From Syntrophobacteraceae bacterium (GTDB lineage Bacteria > Desulfobacterota > Syntrophobacteria > Syntrophobacterales > Syntrophobacteraceae): a DNA stretch of 33,747 nt. Positions 26,862 to 33,747 of this stretch are shown here, in pieces. The translations under genes and the position numbers were made by a program. The stretch spans positions 1-33,747 of the forward strand of contig SLCH01000213.1 of assembly GCA_007125915.1 (NCBI GenBank). Reading direction: 5' to 3'. Below the pieces are notes generated by a model. The model was not told where the DNA came from and ran no database searches. It saw only the letters and a program-made list of their open reading frames with translations. Positions within the stretch are counted from its first letter, which is position 1. Every line of letters starts with the position of its first letter.

Positions 26862-28610
26862 ATGCGATACACCAAGTTTTTCATTCATACCCTTTTTGAG
26901 GTTCCCAGAGAGGCGGAAACCCCTTCCCACATCCTCCTGCTTCGAGGTTCCTACATACACCCGGTGGCAGCGGGCATTTACTCCTTGCTTCCCCTTGGGC
27001 ACCGAGTGGCGGAAAAAATAAAGGGCGTTCTCAGGGAAGAACTCAATGCCATCGGCGGCCTGGAAATCACCATGCCCGTCCTCAATCCGTCGGAGCTCTG
27101 GAAAAAAACGGGAAGGTACTTTGACATCGGACACGAACTCTTTCGACTGAAGGACCGCAAGGATCGCGAGTTCGTCCTGGCCATGACCCACGAGGAGGTG
27201 GTGACAGACATTGCCAGGCAATTCATGAAATCCTACCGAGACCTCCCTGTCATGCTCTACCAGATCCAGACTAAAATTCGCGACGAAGCCCGCCCTCGCG
27301 CAGGACTTTTGAGGGTGCGGGAATTTTTTATGAAAGATGGCTACAGCTTTCACCCCAACTTCGACGATCTCGATGCCTATTACCCAACAATCTACAATGC
27401 CTATCTTCGAATTTTTGCCCGCTGCGGCCTCCTGGCTGTCCCCATCGAAGCGGATTCGGGCATCATGGGGGGAAGTGGCTCCCATGAATTCATGCTTGAG
27501 TCCCCCCATGGAGAAGACCGCTTTGTGCTGTGTACCCATTGCCATTACAGGGCCAACACGGAAAAAGCCACGGGTAAGAAACCTTCCCTGCCCCCGGAGA
27601 AAGACCCCTCCCTTCCTTCCTTGGAAAAGGTCGCCACGCCGCAGGTGAAAACCATCGCCGACCTGGTCAGATTCTTCGGAACGGGCGAAGAACGCTTTCT
27701 CAAAACGGTGGCCTACGAAGCCGACGGGCAGATGATACTTGCAGTCATTCGCGGAGATTTCACCATTTCGGAAACCAAGCTGACCAACCACCTCAAGGCC
27801 ATAAAACTCCACGTTGCAGCCGAGGAGAAGCTCACGGAAAAAGGGCTGGTTCCTGGCTTTCTCTCTCCCGTAGGCCTGGAAAAGGTACGCATCGTCATGG
27901 ATGATTCCATCGCGGAAAACGTGCTCTTCATCACGGGAGGAAACGAACCGGACACCCACTTCAGGAACATTCTTCCGGGACGCGACTTCTTCGGGGTGGA
28001 AACGGCCGACATTGCGGAAGTGAGGGAGGGTGACGGCTGCAGCCAATGCAGCGCGGGAAAGTTGAAAATACGCAGAGGCATCGAACTTGGCCACACCTTC
28101 AAGCTGGGAACCAAGTACACGGCCCCTGACAGCATGGATGTGAACATTCTGGATGCCGAGGGGGATCAGAAAAGGGTGGTCATGGGTTGCTATGGAATTG
28201 GAGTGGAAAGACTCATGGCTTCCGCAGTGGAGCAGTGGCACGACGATCATGGAGCTATCTTCCCCGTGGCCATAGCGCCCTTTGACATCATTCTCTCTCC
28301 CATAGGCAAAAAACGGGAAGCTTTTCAAGAAGCTGAAGGACTCTACGAGAGACTGGGGAAAAAATACGAAGTTCTTTTGGACGACCGGCAGGATTCACCG
28401 GGCGTAAAATTAAAGGACGCCGACCTCATCGGCATCCCCGTAAGGATTGTGGTGAGCGAAAAACTTCTCAAGAAACAGGAACTGGAAGTCAAGGTGAGGC
28501 AGACCGGAGATGTTTTTTTCTGCCCAACGCAGGAACTGGAAGCCCTGCTTGAAAAAATTTTTGAAGACCTTCAGCCTCCCCTGGAAGGACTGCCCTACCT
28601 TTCCCACTGA
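26862..28610 (+). CDS. proS: prolyl-tRNA synthetase, bacterial type with editing domain
   Basis: A 582-residue class II synthetase that charges tRNA-Pro. The catalytic core carries [19 protein letters not shown], then motif 2 [22 protein letters not shown] and [12 protein letters not shown]. An insertion of about 165 residues between motifs 2 and 3 (about 225-390) is the INS editing domain of the bacterial form, which clears Ala-tRNA-Pro. Motif 3 is [12 protein letters not shown], and an anticodon-binding domain ends the protein. The ATG at 26862 follows GAGGAG; the track's GTG at 26844 lies upstream of that site. Confidence 0.97.
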   Translation: MRYTKFFIHTLFEVPREAETPSHILLLRGSYIHPVAAGIYSLLPLGHRVAEKIKGVLREELNAIGGLEITMPVLNPSELWKKTGRYFDIGHELFRLKDRKDREFVLAMTHEEVVTDIARQFMKSYRDLPVMLYQIQTKIRDEARPRAGLLRVREFFMKDGYSFHPNFDDLDAYYPTIYNAYLRIFARCGLLAVPIEADSGIMGGSGSHEFMLESPHGEDRFVLCTHCHYRANTEKATGKKPSLPPEKDPSLPSLEKVATPQVKTIADLVRFFGTGEERFLKTVAYEADGQMILAVIRGDFTISETKLTNHLKAIKLHVAAEEKLTEKGLVPGFLSPVGLEKVRIVMDDSIAENVLFITGGNEPDTHFRNILPGRDFFGVETADIAEVREGDGCSQCSAGKLKIRRGIELGHTFKLGTKYTAPDSMDVNILDAEGDQKRVVMGCYGIGVERLMASAVEQWHDDHGAIFPVAIAPFDIILSPIGKKREAFQEAEGLYERLGKKYEVLLDDRQDSPGVKLKDADLIGIPVRIVVSEKLLKKQELEVKVRQTGDVFFCPTQELEALLEKIFEDLQPPLEGLPYLSH

Positions 28611-28624
28611 CCCCCCCATTTTTT

Positions 28625-28670
28625 CAGGCCGCAGACGTGCCCGCAGTCTGCGGCCTGGGAAGCTCCCAGG
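28625..28670. repeat. two overlapping hairpins after proS
   Basis: CAGGCCGCAGAC (28625-28636) pairs perfectly with GTCTGCGGCCTG (28646-28657). The 3' arm overlaps a second dyad, CCTGGGA/TCCCAGG (28654-28660 and 28664-28670), so the two cannot form fully at once. No U-run follows on the plus strand. It may act as an RNA end or a 3' stabiliser for proS. Confidence 0.55.
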
Positions 28671-28851
28671 CAAAAGAAGCGCGCCATGACGCAGCCCGTC
28701 CTGCAAACAGCAGGAACGCGAAAGACCCCACCAAAAAAAAACCATGATTTTTTCCTCAACTTTTTGCCGTGAAGAACCGATTAGAAATCTCAGTGCATGG
28801 TTCTCTCATGCGGGACTTCCAAAGAGACGGCATCAACAAGGAGTAAAAGAA

Positions 28852-29202
28852 ATGAAAACCTATAAAGCCTTTTCTCTATTCTTCGCTCTTGCCCTGATGA
28901 TCAGTTGTACGTTCACTCTTTCTGCCACTGCTGCTCTGGAGAAGGGAAAAGCACAGGTTTCTCAGTCACAAGCGGGTCCTGGATCAATGATTCAGGAAGG
29001 TGAGGCCGTGAAAATAAACATCAATGCGGCCACTGTTGAAGACCTGCAAAAGCTGAAAGGCATCGGCCCCAGGACCGCCGAGGAAATCGTCAACTACCGC
29101 GAAGCGAATGGTCCGTTCTACAAAGCTGAGGATCTCATGCAGGTAAAAGGCGTTGGGCCGAAAAAGTATGAAAGCATCAGCCATTTAGTTGTCACTGAAT
29201 AA
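28852..29202 (+). CDS. secreted ComEA-type helix-hairpin-helix protein
   Basis: A 116-residue exported protein. A signal peptide (MKTYKAFSLFFALALMISCTF) is followed by a short linker and a ComEA-like domain with two HhH motifs: INAATVEDLQKLKGIGPRTAEEIVNYR and LMQVKGVGPKKYESI. HhH pairs bind DNA without sequence preference; ComEA proteins do so in the periplasm during DNA uptake. With no other competence gene in the window, the uptake role is inference. The cysteine in the signal region might be a lipidation site but lacks a standard lipobox. The ATG at 28852 has AAGGAG eight bases upstream. It is about 240 bp after proS. Confidence 0.88.
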   Translation: MKTYKAFSLFFALALMISCTFTLSATAALEKGKAQVSQSQAGPGSMIQEGEAVKININAATVEDLQKLKGIGPRTAEEIVNYREANGPFYKAEDLMQVKGVGPKKYESISHLVVTE

Positions 29203-29251
29203 GTTTCATAACACCCTTTGGCCGTCTCTTTTGGAAGGTTTTTTACATGTG

Positions 29252-30706
29252 TTATTCTGAATCGTTTTCAGTGGATTCCTGCCTGAAGTGCACCACCAGG
29301 ACCTCCCTGGTCTGCGGGTTGATTTTCACGCGATCGTCCAATCGATGCCCCACCACCCAGCATATTTTCTCCCTGTCGCACACAAGGGGCACCGAAGTCC
29401 GCTCATGCCGGGGAATTTTGGCATCCACAAAGAAATCCTGAAGCTTTTTCATGCCCCTCAGACCCAGGGGCTTGAAGCGGTCGCCCCTCTGCCATCTGCG
29501 AAGAGAAAGGGGCCATACAACCTTTTCAGCATCCATATGAGCAAGAAAGCCTCCTTGGGGGTCAGGTTCCGGCCCCTCCTCTCCTTTTCTGTGCACGCGC
29601 AATTGCACCCTCGCCCCCAAGGCGGGCAAAGGGTATTCACCCGGCCCATCCATCCAGGGGCCCCTTTCCTCAGCCTCTCCGGGAGAGGCCCACAAAACTC
29701 CCTCGTTCAGGGTGAATCTGAAGCGATCTCCCTCTTTATGAACCACGACCCTGTTGGGCAAAACCATATGCCGCCCCGACTGTGAAGTCATGACCCACCG
29801 GTCCAAAGCTTCCACATGAACCATGAAGGTTCCCGAGCAGGTGCCGGTCATCTCCCGCAGCACGTAGCGGTACAATCTTTTTCTGAAAGCAGAGTGCTGG
29901 CCTTGAAGGACATTGACGGGTACGGAAAGGAGAGATTTCCCCTCCCTGCTTCCAAACTGCGTAAACCAGTGGCAAATCATCTGTTCCCAGAAATTTTCCT
30001 CATCACGGACTAAAGCGGTGTGGCGCCCCAGAGTTCGAACGATTTGAGGATGAAGATGTTTTTCCAGAAGGGGAAGGACTTTCTGCCGAAGGGCATTTCT
30101 CTGGCAAATGATTTTTTCGTTGGAAGAATCCAACGCATAGCCAATGCCCGAGTCAGTCAGGAACCTCAGTATTTCACTGCGGTGCGCAAAAAGGAGGGGA
30201 CGAATGATTCCCCTCCGGTTGCGGGGAAGCATGCCCATCATTCCCGAGGGCCCAGTGCCACGGCAGAGGCGCAAAAGCACCTCCTCGGCCTGGTCATTGG
30301 CATTGTGCCCCAGCGCAAGCTTGTGTCCTTTCAGCAGCGCCATCTTCTCAAAAAAGAAACGATGACGGCACATACGCGCAGCCATTTCCAGGGAAACGCC
30401 TTCACGGGAGGCAAAAGAACGCACGTCTTCTTCGGCACTCAGGAAACGCAGGGATTTGTCCTGAGCCACCTGGCGTACAAACTCTCTTTCCTTCGCAGAT
30501 TCTTCCTTCCTCAACCGGTGGTCGAAGTGAAGAATGGTCAGTTCGCCCAATGAAAAACGGTGACGGAGGGTGAAAAGACATTCGAGCAGGGCGATGGAGT
30601 CAGGGCCACCCGAAACTCCCACGAGAACGTGGTCTCCCTGCTGAAGGAGTTTTTCAGACTCAATGTATTGGGAGGCGTGCTGGATGAGGGGATGAGAAGG
30701 ATCCAT
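29252..30706 (-). CDS. tilS: tRNA(Ile)-lysidine synthase
   Basis: A 484-residue PP-loop ATPase that converts C34 of tRNA-Ile(CAU) to lysidine, switching it from Met to Ile decoding. The P-loop SGGPDS is at 32-37 (VLVGVSGGPDSIALL), then HFDHRLR, and the family segment LGHNANDQAEEVLLRLCRGTG. SSNEKIICQRNALR is the usual tRNA-contact part. The C-terminal TilS domain (RRWQRGDRFKPLGLRGMKKLQDFFVDAKIP) is complete. The ATG at 30706 is used; its ribosome binding site is not strong. It converges with the ComEA-type gene and lies about 90 bp after the four-TM gene. Confidence 0.95.
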   Translation of the reverse strand: MDPSHPLIQHASQYIESEKLLQQGDHVLVGVSGGPDSIALLECLFTLRHRFSLGELTILHFDHRLRKEESAKEREFVRQVAQDKSLRFLSAEEDVRSFASREGVSLEMAARMCRHRFFFEKMALLKGHKLALGHNANDQAEEVLLRLCRGTGPSGMMGMLPRNRRGIIRPLLFAHRSEILRFLTDSGIGYALDSSNEKIICQRNALRQKVLPLLEKHLHPQIVRTLGRHTALVRDEENFWEQMICHWFTQFGSREGKSLLSVPVNVLQGQHSAFRKRLYRYVLREMTGTCSGTFMVHVEALDRWVMTSQSGRHMVLPNRVVVHKEGDRFRFTLNEGVLWASPGEAEERGPWMDGPGEYPLPALGARVQLRVHRKGEEGPEPDPQGGFLAHMDAEKVVWPLSLRRWQRGDRFKPLGLRGMKKLQDFFVDAKIPRHERTSVPLVCDREKICWVVGHRLDDRVKINPQTREVLVVHFRQESTENDSE

Positions 30707-30799
30707 GGGGTCTCGGAGTGAGTCTTTTTCCCGTCGCGGGTCACGAGGAAAGGGCCGTGCCTTCCCGTGCGGTCACCCCCCATGGTCCTCCTCTTTCAA

Positions 30800-31627
30800 T
30801 CATGAGGTCCCCAGGTCGAGAGGACGTGCCAAAGGAGTTTTGGATTTTCCTTCAGAAGATTTTTCCGAGGGCTTGATCATGGGCAGCAAAGGCACATTTT
30901 CCTTATCCTTGAATTTCTTGCCATTGATGAGGAGTTGTCCCTCGCTGTTCAAAACCGTGTTGTCTTCCAGGATGATGAGGCCGAACCGGTCAGCGACATC
31001 TCTTTTGTATTCATAGTCCATGGCCCGTTTGCGCAACTGATAATTGAGCAGAACCAGAATGAGGCCAAACAGGGAGGCCAGGGCCAGCAGTATCACCCCA
31101 CCCATGAGCATGTACTTGACGGATGTTTCCCCAACGTTTCCCAAAAATGAGAGAAGGGCATCGATCTTGTAGAAAAATACCGTTCCTATGGCCAGCAAAA
31201 TCAAAAGGGCAAGGAAGGGGAGTTTCTGAATGAGATGAACCATGCGGTACATTTTGTAGATTCGCCCCGACTTCTCATCCAGCATTCGAGCATTTTCCCC
31301 TGAAAGGTCAGGAGATTCTTCCGCCTGGGATTCAATGAAATAATTGTTGAACCCCACAATGATGACACCAATCAGGAAGGTGATGCCGATGGGCACCAAA
31401 AATGCCAGAAGGAAATAGGTTTTCCAGGGGAAAGCCACTTCCACGGGACCGAACCGGTCGTAGCTGCCATCTCCCAGCTGGTAAAGCCAGCAGACAGCCA
31501 AAATGAGAACCTGAACCCATGCAAGAAAAAACAGGTACTTCTTGAAAAACTCCTTCCTTTCCGTGTCATCGAACAGCCCAGCAATGCTGCGCAAGCGCGG
31601 TCTTGATTGCTCAGACGAGTTGCTCAT
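30800..31627 (-). CDS. four-TM membrane protein of unknown function
   Basis: A 275-residue protein not recognised. The cytoplasmic start RPRLRSIAGLFDDTERKEFFKKY precedes four clear hydrophobic segments at about 31-50, 71-95, 135-155 and 172-195, then a charged tail ending in PLLPMIKPSEKSSEGKSK. The polar loop between segments 2 and 3 carries DEKSGRIYKMYRMVHL. An even TM count with charged ends suggests both termini are cytoplasmic. The ATG at 31627 has AGAGG nine bases upstream. It precedes tilS by about 90 bp. A promoter with a palindromic spacer lies about 200 bp upstream. Confidence 0.75.
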   Translation of the reverse strand: MSNSSEQSRPRLRSIAGLFDDTERKEFFKKYLFFLAWVQVLILAVCWLYQLGDGSYDRFGPVEVAFPWKTYFLLAFLVPIGITFLIGVIIVGFNNYFIESQAEESPDLSGENARMLDEKSGRIYKMYRMVHLIQKLPFLALLILLAIGTVFFYKIDALLSFLGNVGETSVKYMLMGGVILLALASLFGLILVLLNYQLRKRAMDYEYKRDVADRFGLIILEDNTVLNSEGQLLINGKKFKDKENVPLLPMIKPSEKSSEGKSKTPLARPLDLGTS

Positions 31628-32040
31628 GGTTCCATTCCTCTGTATATTTTTGATGAATTTCCAAGTGGCCTACCGCAGAACGAGAGAGAGGATTCAGGCA
31701 GGGAAAAACATTCTGTCTTGAAGACCAGAGGTCTTTGGCATTGTTCAGAAAACCCTTCGTCTGCGCTCTCTGTTGACTCCTTCCAACCATAATTCATGGA
31801 GAAATACTTGATATCCGATCCGAAGCAGGATAACAAAAGGCGTCTTTTGGGTCAACACGGTTTTCATGGTCGAAAACACCTGCCGGTCCTCACCAGTCAA
31901 GGGTGTTTTCGGGGAAACAAAGCCCAGTTCACCTGGGTTTGAAACGAGGATGCGGGAATCATCCTTCTGCGGCACTTTTGAACCACTTGGATCCTGCCCT
32001 GAATCTGGCAAAATTTTCTTTTTTGTTAAGGAGAACCATC
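31628..32040. other. divergent intergenic region before purC
   Basis: About 410 bp. It contains the minus-strand promoter candidate with an internal palindrome at 31827-31855. The track ORFs here have no recognisable domain. I saw no purine-riboswitch core and no clear plus-strand promoter for purC. Confidence 0.4.
31827..31855 (-). promoter_or_regulatory. candidate promoter with palindromic operator for the four-TM gene
   Basis: On the minus strand TTGACC and TATCCT are 17 bases apart. The spacer contains the perfect dyad CAAAAG-GCGT-CTTTTG (31834-31849), a good place for a repressor to bind. No regulator gene is nearby. Confidence 0.45.
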
Positions 32041-32946
32041 ATGAAAGCGGAATCGGTGATTGCAACAAACTTTCCCCAACTGAAGCTCCTCTCCAGAGGC
32101 AAAGTCAGAGACAACTACGACCTTGGGGATTCCCTTCTCATCGTCGCCACGGACCGCATCTCCGCTTTCGATGTGGTCATGCCCACACCCATCCCCGATA
32201 AAGGCAAGATCCTCACGCAGCTTTCGGAATTCTGGCTTCACTTTTTGAGCGACCTGGTGCCCCAGCACCTGATCTCCACAGATGTCTCCCAGTTTCCCTC
32301 CCAGTGCCAACCTTATGCGGAACAGCTTGCTGGGCGCACCATGTGGGTCAAAAAGGCAAAAGTGCTTCCCGTGGAATGCATTGTGAGAGGGTATCTTGTG
32401 GGTTCAGGCTGGAAGGATTACCGGGCGACGGGCAAAGTGTGCGGCATTTCCCTGCCCCCCAGCCTGAAAGAGGCTGAAAAACTTCCGGAACCCATTTTCA
32501 CCCCTTCCACCAAGGCGGAGCAAGGTGCCCACGATGAAAACATCTCTTTTGAAGAACTGAAAGAGATTGTGGGAGAGACCGTCGCTGACCAGTTGCGGGA
32601 GCTTTCTCTCAGAATCTACGCCAGAGGGGAGGAGTATGCTCGAAGCAAAGGAATCCTGCTCGCAGACACCAAGTTGGAATTCGGCATGATCGAAGGACAG
32701 TTGACCCTCATCGATGAAGTGCTGACTCCCGATTCCAGCCGATTCTGGCCTGCCGACCGCTATCGGGTGGGCCAAAGTCCTGAGAGTTTTGACAAGCAGT
32801 ATTTGAGAGACCATCTGCTCCGTTCGGGATGGAAAGCAACGGATCCACCTCCCCAGCTGCCTGAGGAGGTGGTGGTCAACACGCGGGCACGCTACCTGGA
32901 AGCCCTTGAACGCCTGAGCGGCCAAAAACTGGGCCAGCGCAGATAA
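32041..32946 (+). CDS. purC: phosphoribosylaminoimidazole-succinocarboxamide synthase
   Basis: A 301-residue SAICAR synthetase of the longer type. It couples CAIR with aspartate using ATP in de novo purine synthesis. LLSRGKVRDNYDLGDSLLIVATDRISAFDVVMPTPIPDKG is the family N-terminus, followed by ECIVRGYLVGSGWKDY, then FTPSTKAEQGAHDENISF and LADTKLEFGM with the catalytic and metal residues, and LIDEVLTPDSSRFWP. The ATG at 32041 has AAGGAG upstream; the track start at 31903 is unsupported. It is followed after 5 bp by the ParB-like gene. Confidence 0.97.
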   Translation: MKAESVIATNFPQLKLLSRGKVRDNYDLGDSLLIVATDRISAFDVVMPTPIPDKGKILTQLSEFWLHFLSDLVPQHLISTDVSQFPSQCQPYAEQLAGRTMWVKKAKVLPVECIVRGYLVGSGWKDYRATGKVCGISLPPSLKEAEKLPEPIFTPSTKAEQGAHDENISFEELKEIVGETVADQLRELSLRIYARGEEYARSKGILLADTKLEFGMIEGQLTLIDEVLTPDSSRFWPADRYRVGQSPESFDKQYLRDHLLRSGWKATDPPPQLPEEVVVNTRARYLEALERLSGQKLGQRR

Positions 32947-32951
32947 GCCCC

Positions 32952-33747
32952 ATGAATTCAGAATCACAAGCCTCTTCCATGCCCCGGCTGACGCCTCTGA
33001 GGGAACTGGATTTCTCTCAGGAGCGGTTCCGCATTTTGAGTTTCAGGAGCCGGGAAGACCTCCTTGCTTCCCTGGAAGCATTTGGAATTCTTCGCCCTCC
33101 CCTCCTGTGGACCCAGCCCGATGGAACCCTGGCCATTGTGGATGGATTTGAACGCCTGCATTGGGCCCAAAGGGCAGGATTGAAAGAGGTTCTGTCGCTG
33201 GTGATCCCTCCAGAGGTGAGTGAGCGCCGGTGCTGGCGCATCAGGGTTCAAACCCTGCTTTTTGGCATGCCTCTCAATGTTGCCCAAAAGGCACAGGTTA
33301 TCGCAAGGTTGAGTGACCATTTCCCTTTCGATCAGATCCGCACAGAATTCCTCCCTTTGCTGCATGTTCCGGGAAGGCCCGAGAGCCTGGAGAGCTGGTG
33401 CCTGCTGGCTCGCCAGGATCGCGGGTTTCTCAGGGCGGCGGCGCACGAGGAAATCAGTGAGAGAGTGGCGCTGGAACTGGTCCACTGGGAGTCTCAAGGG
33501 GCTGAAATCATGCTGAAGATTTTGACAGAACTCAAGTGCAGCGCCAGCATACAATGGGAACTGGTGGAACGGGTGAAGGAGATAGCCCTGCGGGAAGCCC
33601 TGCCCAGGGCGCAAGTGATCGGGAGCCTCATGGACAAGGTTTTCCGCAGTCCCCAATCACACCCCCGCAGAAAAACTCAAGCGCTTCGGGATAATCTGGC
33701 AGGCAGAAGGTTTCCGCGACTGAAAGCAAAGGAAGGGCGATTTCAAA
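32952..33747 (+). CDS. ParB-like nuclease-domain protein (truncated by window end)
   Basis: An open frame of at least 265 codons that runs off the window, so it is missing from the ORF track. I translated it by hand and saw no stop. The N-terminal part fits a ParB/Srx-type domain: LTPLRELDFSQERFRIL, then SLEAFGILRPPLLW, and the core IVDGFERLHWAQRAGLKEV, where ParB proteins have the GERR-type motif. The remainder is helical, with ERVALELVHW recalling the second half of ParB-like proteins. It is probably not the chromosomal ParB partner of ParA, since no parA is nearby. It begins 5 bp after purC but has no clear ribosome binding site, so it may be coupled to purC translation. Confidence 0.7.
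   Translation, partial: MNSESQASSMPRLTPLRELDFSQERFRILSFRSREDLLASLEAFGILRPPLLWTQPDGTLAIVDGFERLHWAQRAGLKEVLSLVIPPEVSERRCWRIRVQTLLFGMPLNVAQKAQVIARLSDHFPFDQIRTEFLPLLHVPGRPESLESWCLLARQDRGFLRAAAHEEISERVALELVHWESQGAEIMLKILTELKCSASIQWELVERVKEIALREALPRAQVIGSLMDKVFRSPQSHPRRKTQALRDNLAGRRFPRLKAKEGRFQ

Noticed and set aside
31628-32040. possible purine riboswitch before purC
   Set aside because: I looked for a purine-aptamer-like core and terminator and saw neither; only a ribosome binding site and AT-rich DNA are evident.
32964-33656. 230-aa minus-strand ORF
   Set aside because: Antisense to the ParB-like frame, which has domain-like features and follows purC; the minus translation has no family signature.

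Overview
The window is a bacterial chromosomal segment of moderate GC with densely packed genes on both strands, one tRNA and no mobile element, phage or CRISPR array that I can see. The gene content fits an anaerobic deltaproteobacterium (Desulfobacterota, perhaps Syntrophobacterales-like). The clues are a flavoredoxin-like flavin reductase, an iron-sulfur flavoprotein, a nitroreductase, the carboxyspermidine route to polyamines, a CoA-transferase/GNAT fusion and a minCDE operon. This placement is inferred from gene content, not from a database search.

Layout. 1-884: no supported gene. 885-2685 (+): three flavoproteins (nitroreductase, flavin reductase-like, Fe-S flavoprotein), probably an operon. 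2838-5138 (-): a small unknown protein and a 588-residue protein whose C-terminal half resembles nucleoside phosphorylases. 5598-8639 (+) and 8644-10443 (-): two large, convergent, poorly characterised membrane proteins. One has a degenerate PHP-like region and the other ends in a FecR-like domain. 10803-13179 (-): carboxy(nor)spermidine dehydrogenase and decarboxylase behind a strong sigma70-type promoter. 13651-15899 (+): small helical protein, FRG-domain protein, CDA-fold deaminase and ArfB. 15896-17703 (-): KamA-family radical SAM enzyme, YhbY RNA-binding protein and a small lipoprotein. 17957-18032 (+): tRNA-Phe with its own promoter and terminator. 18102-19139 (-): a GreA-like protein and an ADP-ribose pyrophosphatase-type Nudix protein. 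19741-21893 (-): minC-minD-minE followed by a MoaD/ThiS-like sulfur carrier. 22109-24645 (-): a HAD-family 5'-nucleotidase-like protein and the CoA-transferase/GNAT fusion. 25182-26477 (-): purA. 26862-29202 (+): proS and a secreted ComEA-type HhH protein. 29252-31627 (-): tilS and a four-TM protein. 32041-33747 (+): purC and a ParB-like protein that runs off the end of the window and is absent from the ORF track.

Most of the window is housekeeping: cell-division site placement, purine synthesis (purA, purC), translation and its rescue or modification (proS, tilS, tRNA-Phe, arfB, yhbY), transcription-elongation-factor-like protein and polyamines. The less understood material is the 3.3-10.4 kb block (phosphorylase-like, PHP-like and FecR-like proteins), the FRG-deaminase cluster, and the GreA-like protein that lacks the usual catalytic aspartate. 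No single locus amounts to a proven new system. These three are the best candidates for a second look.
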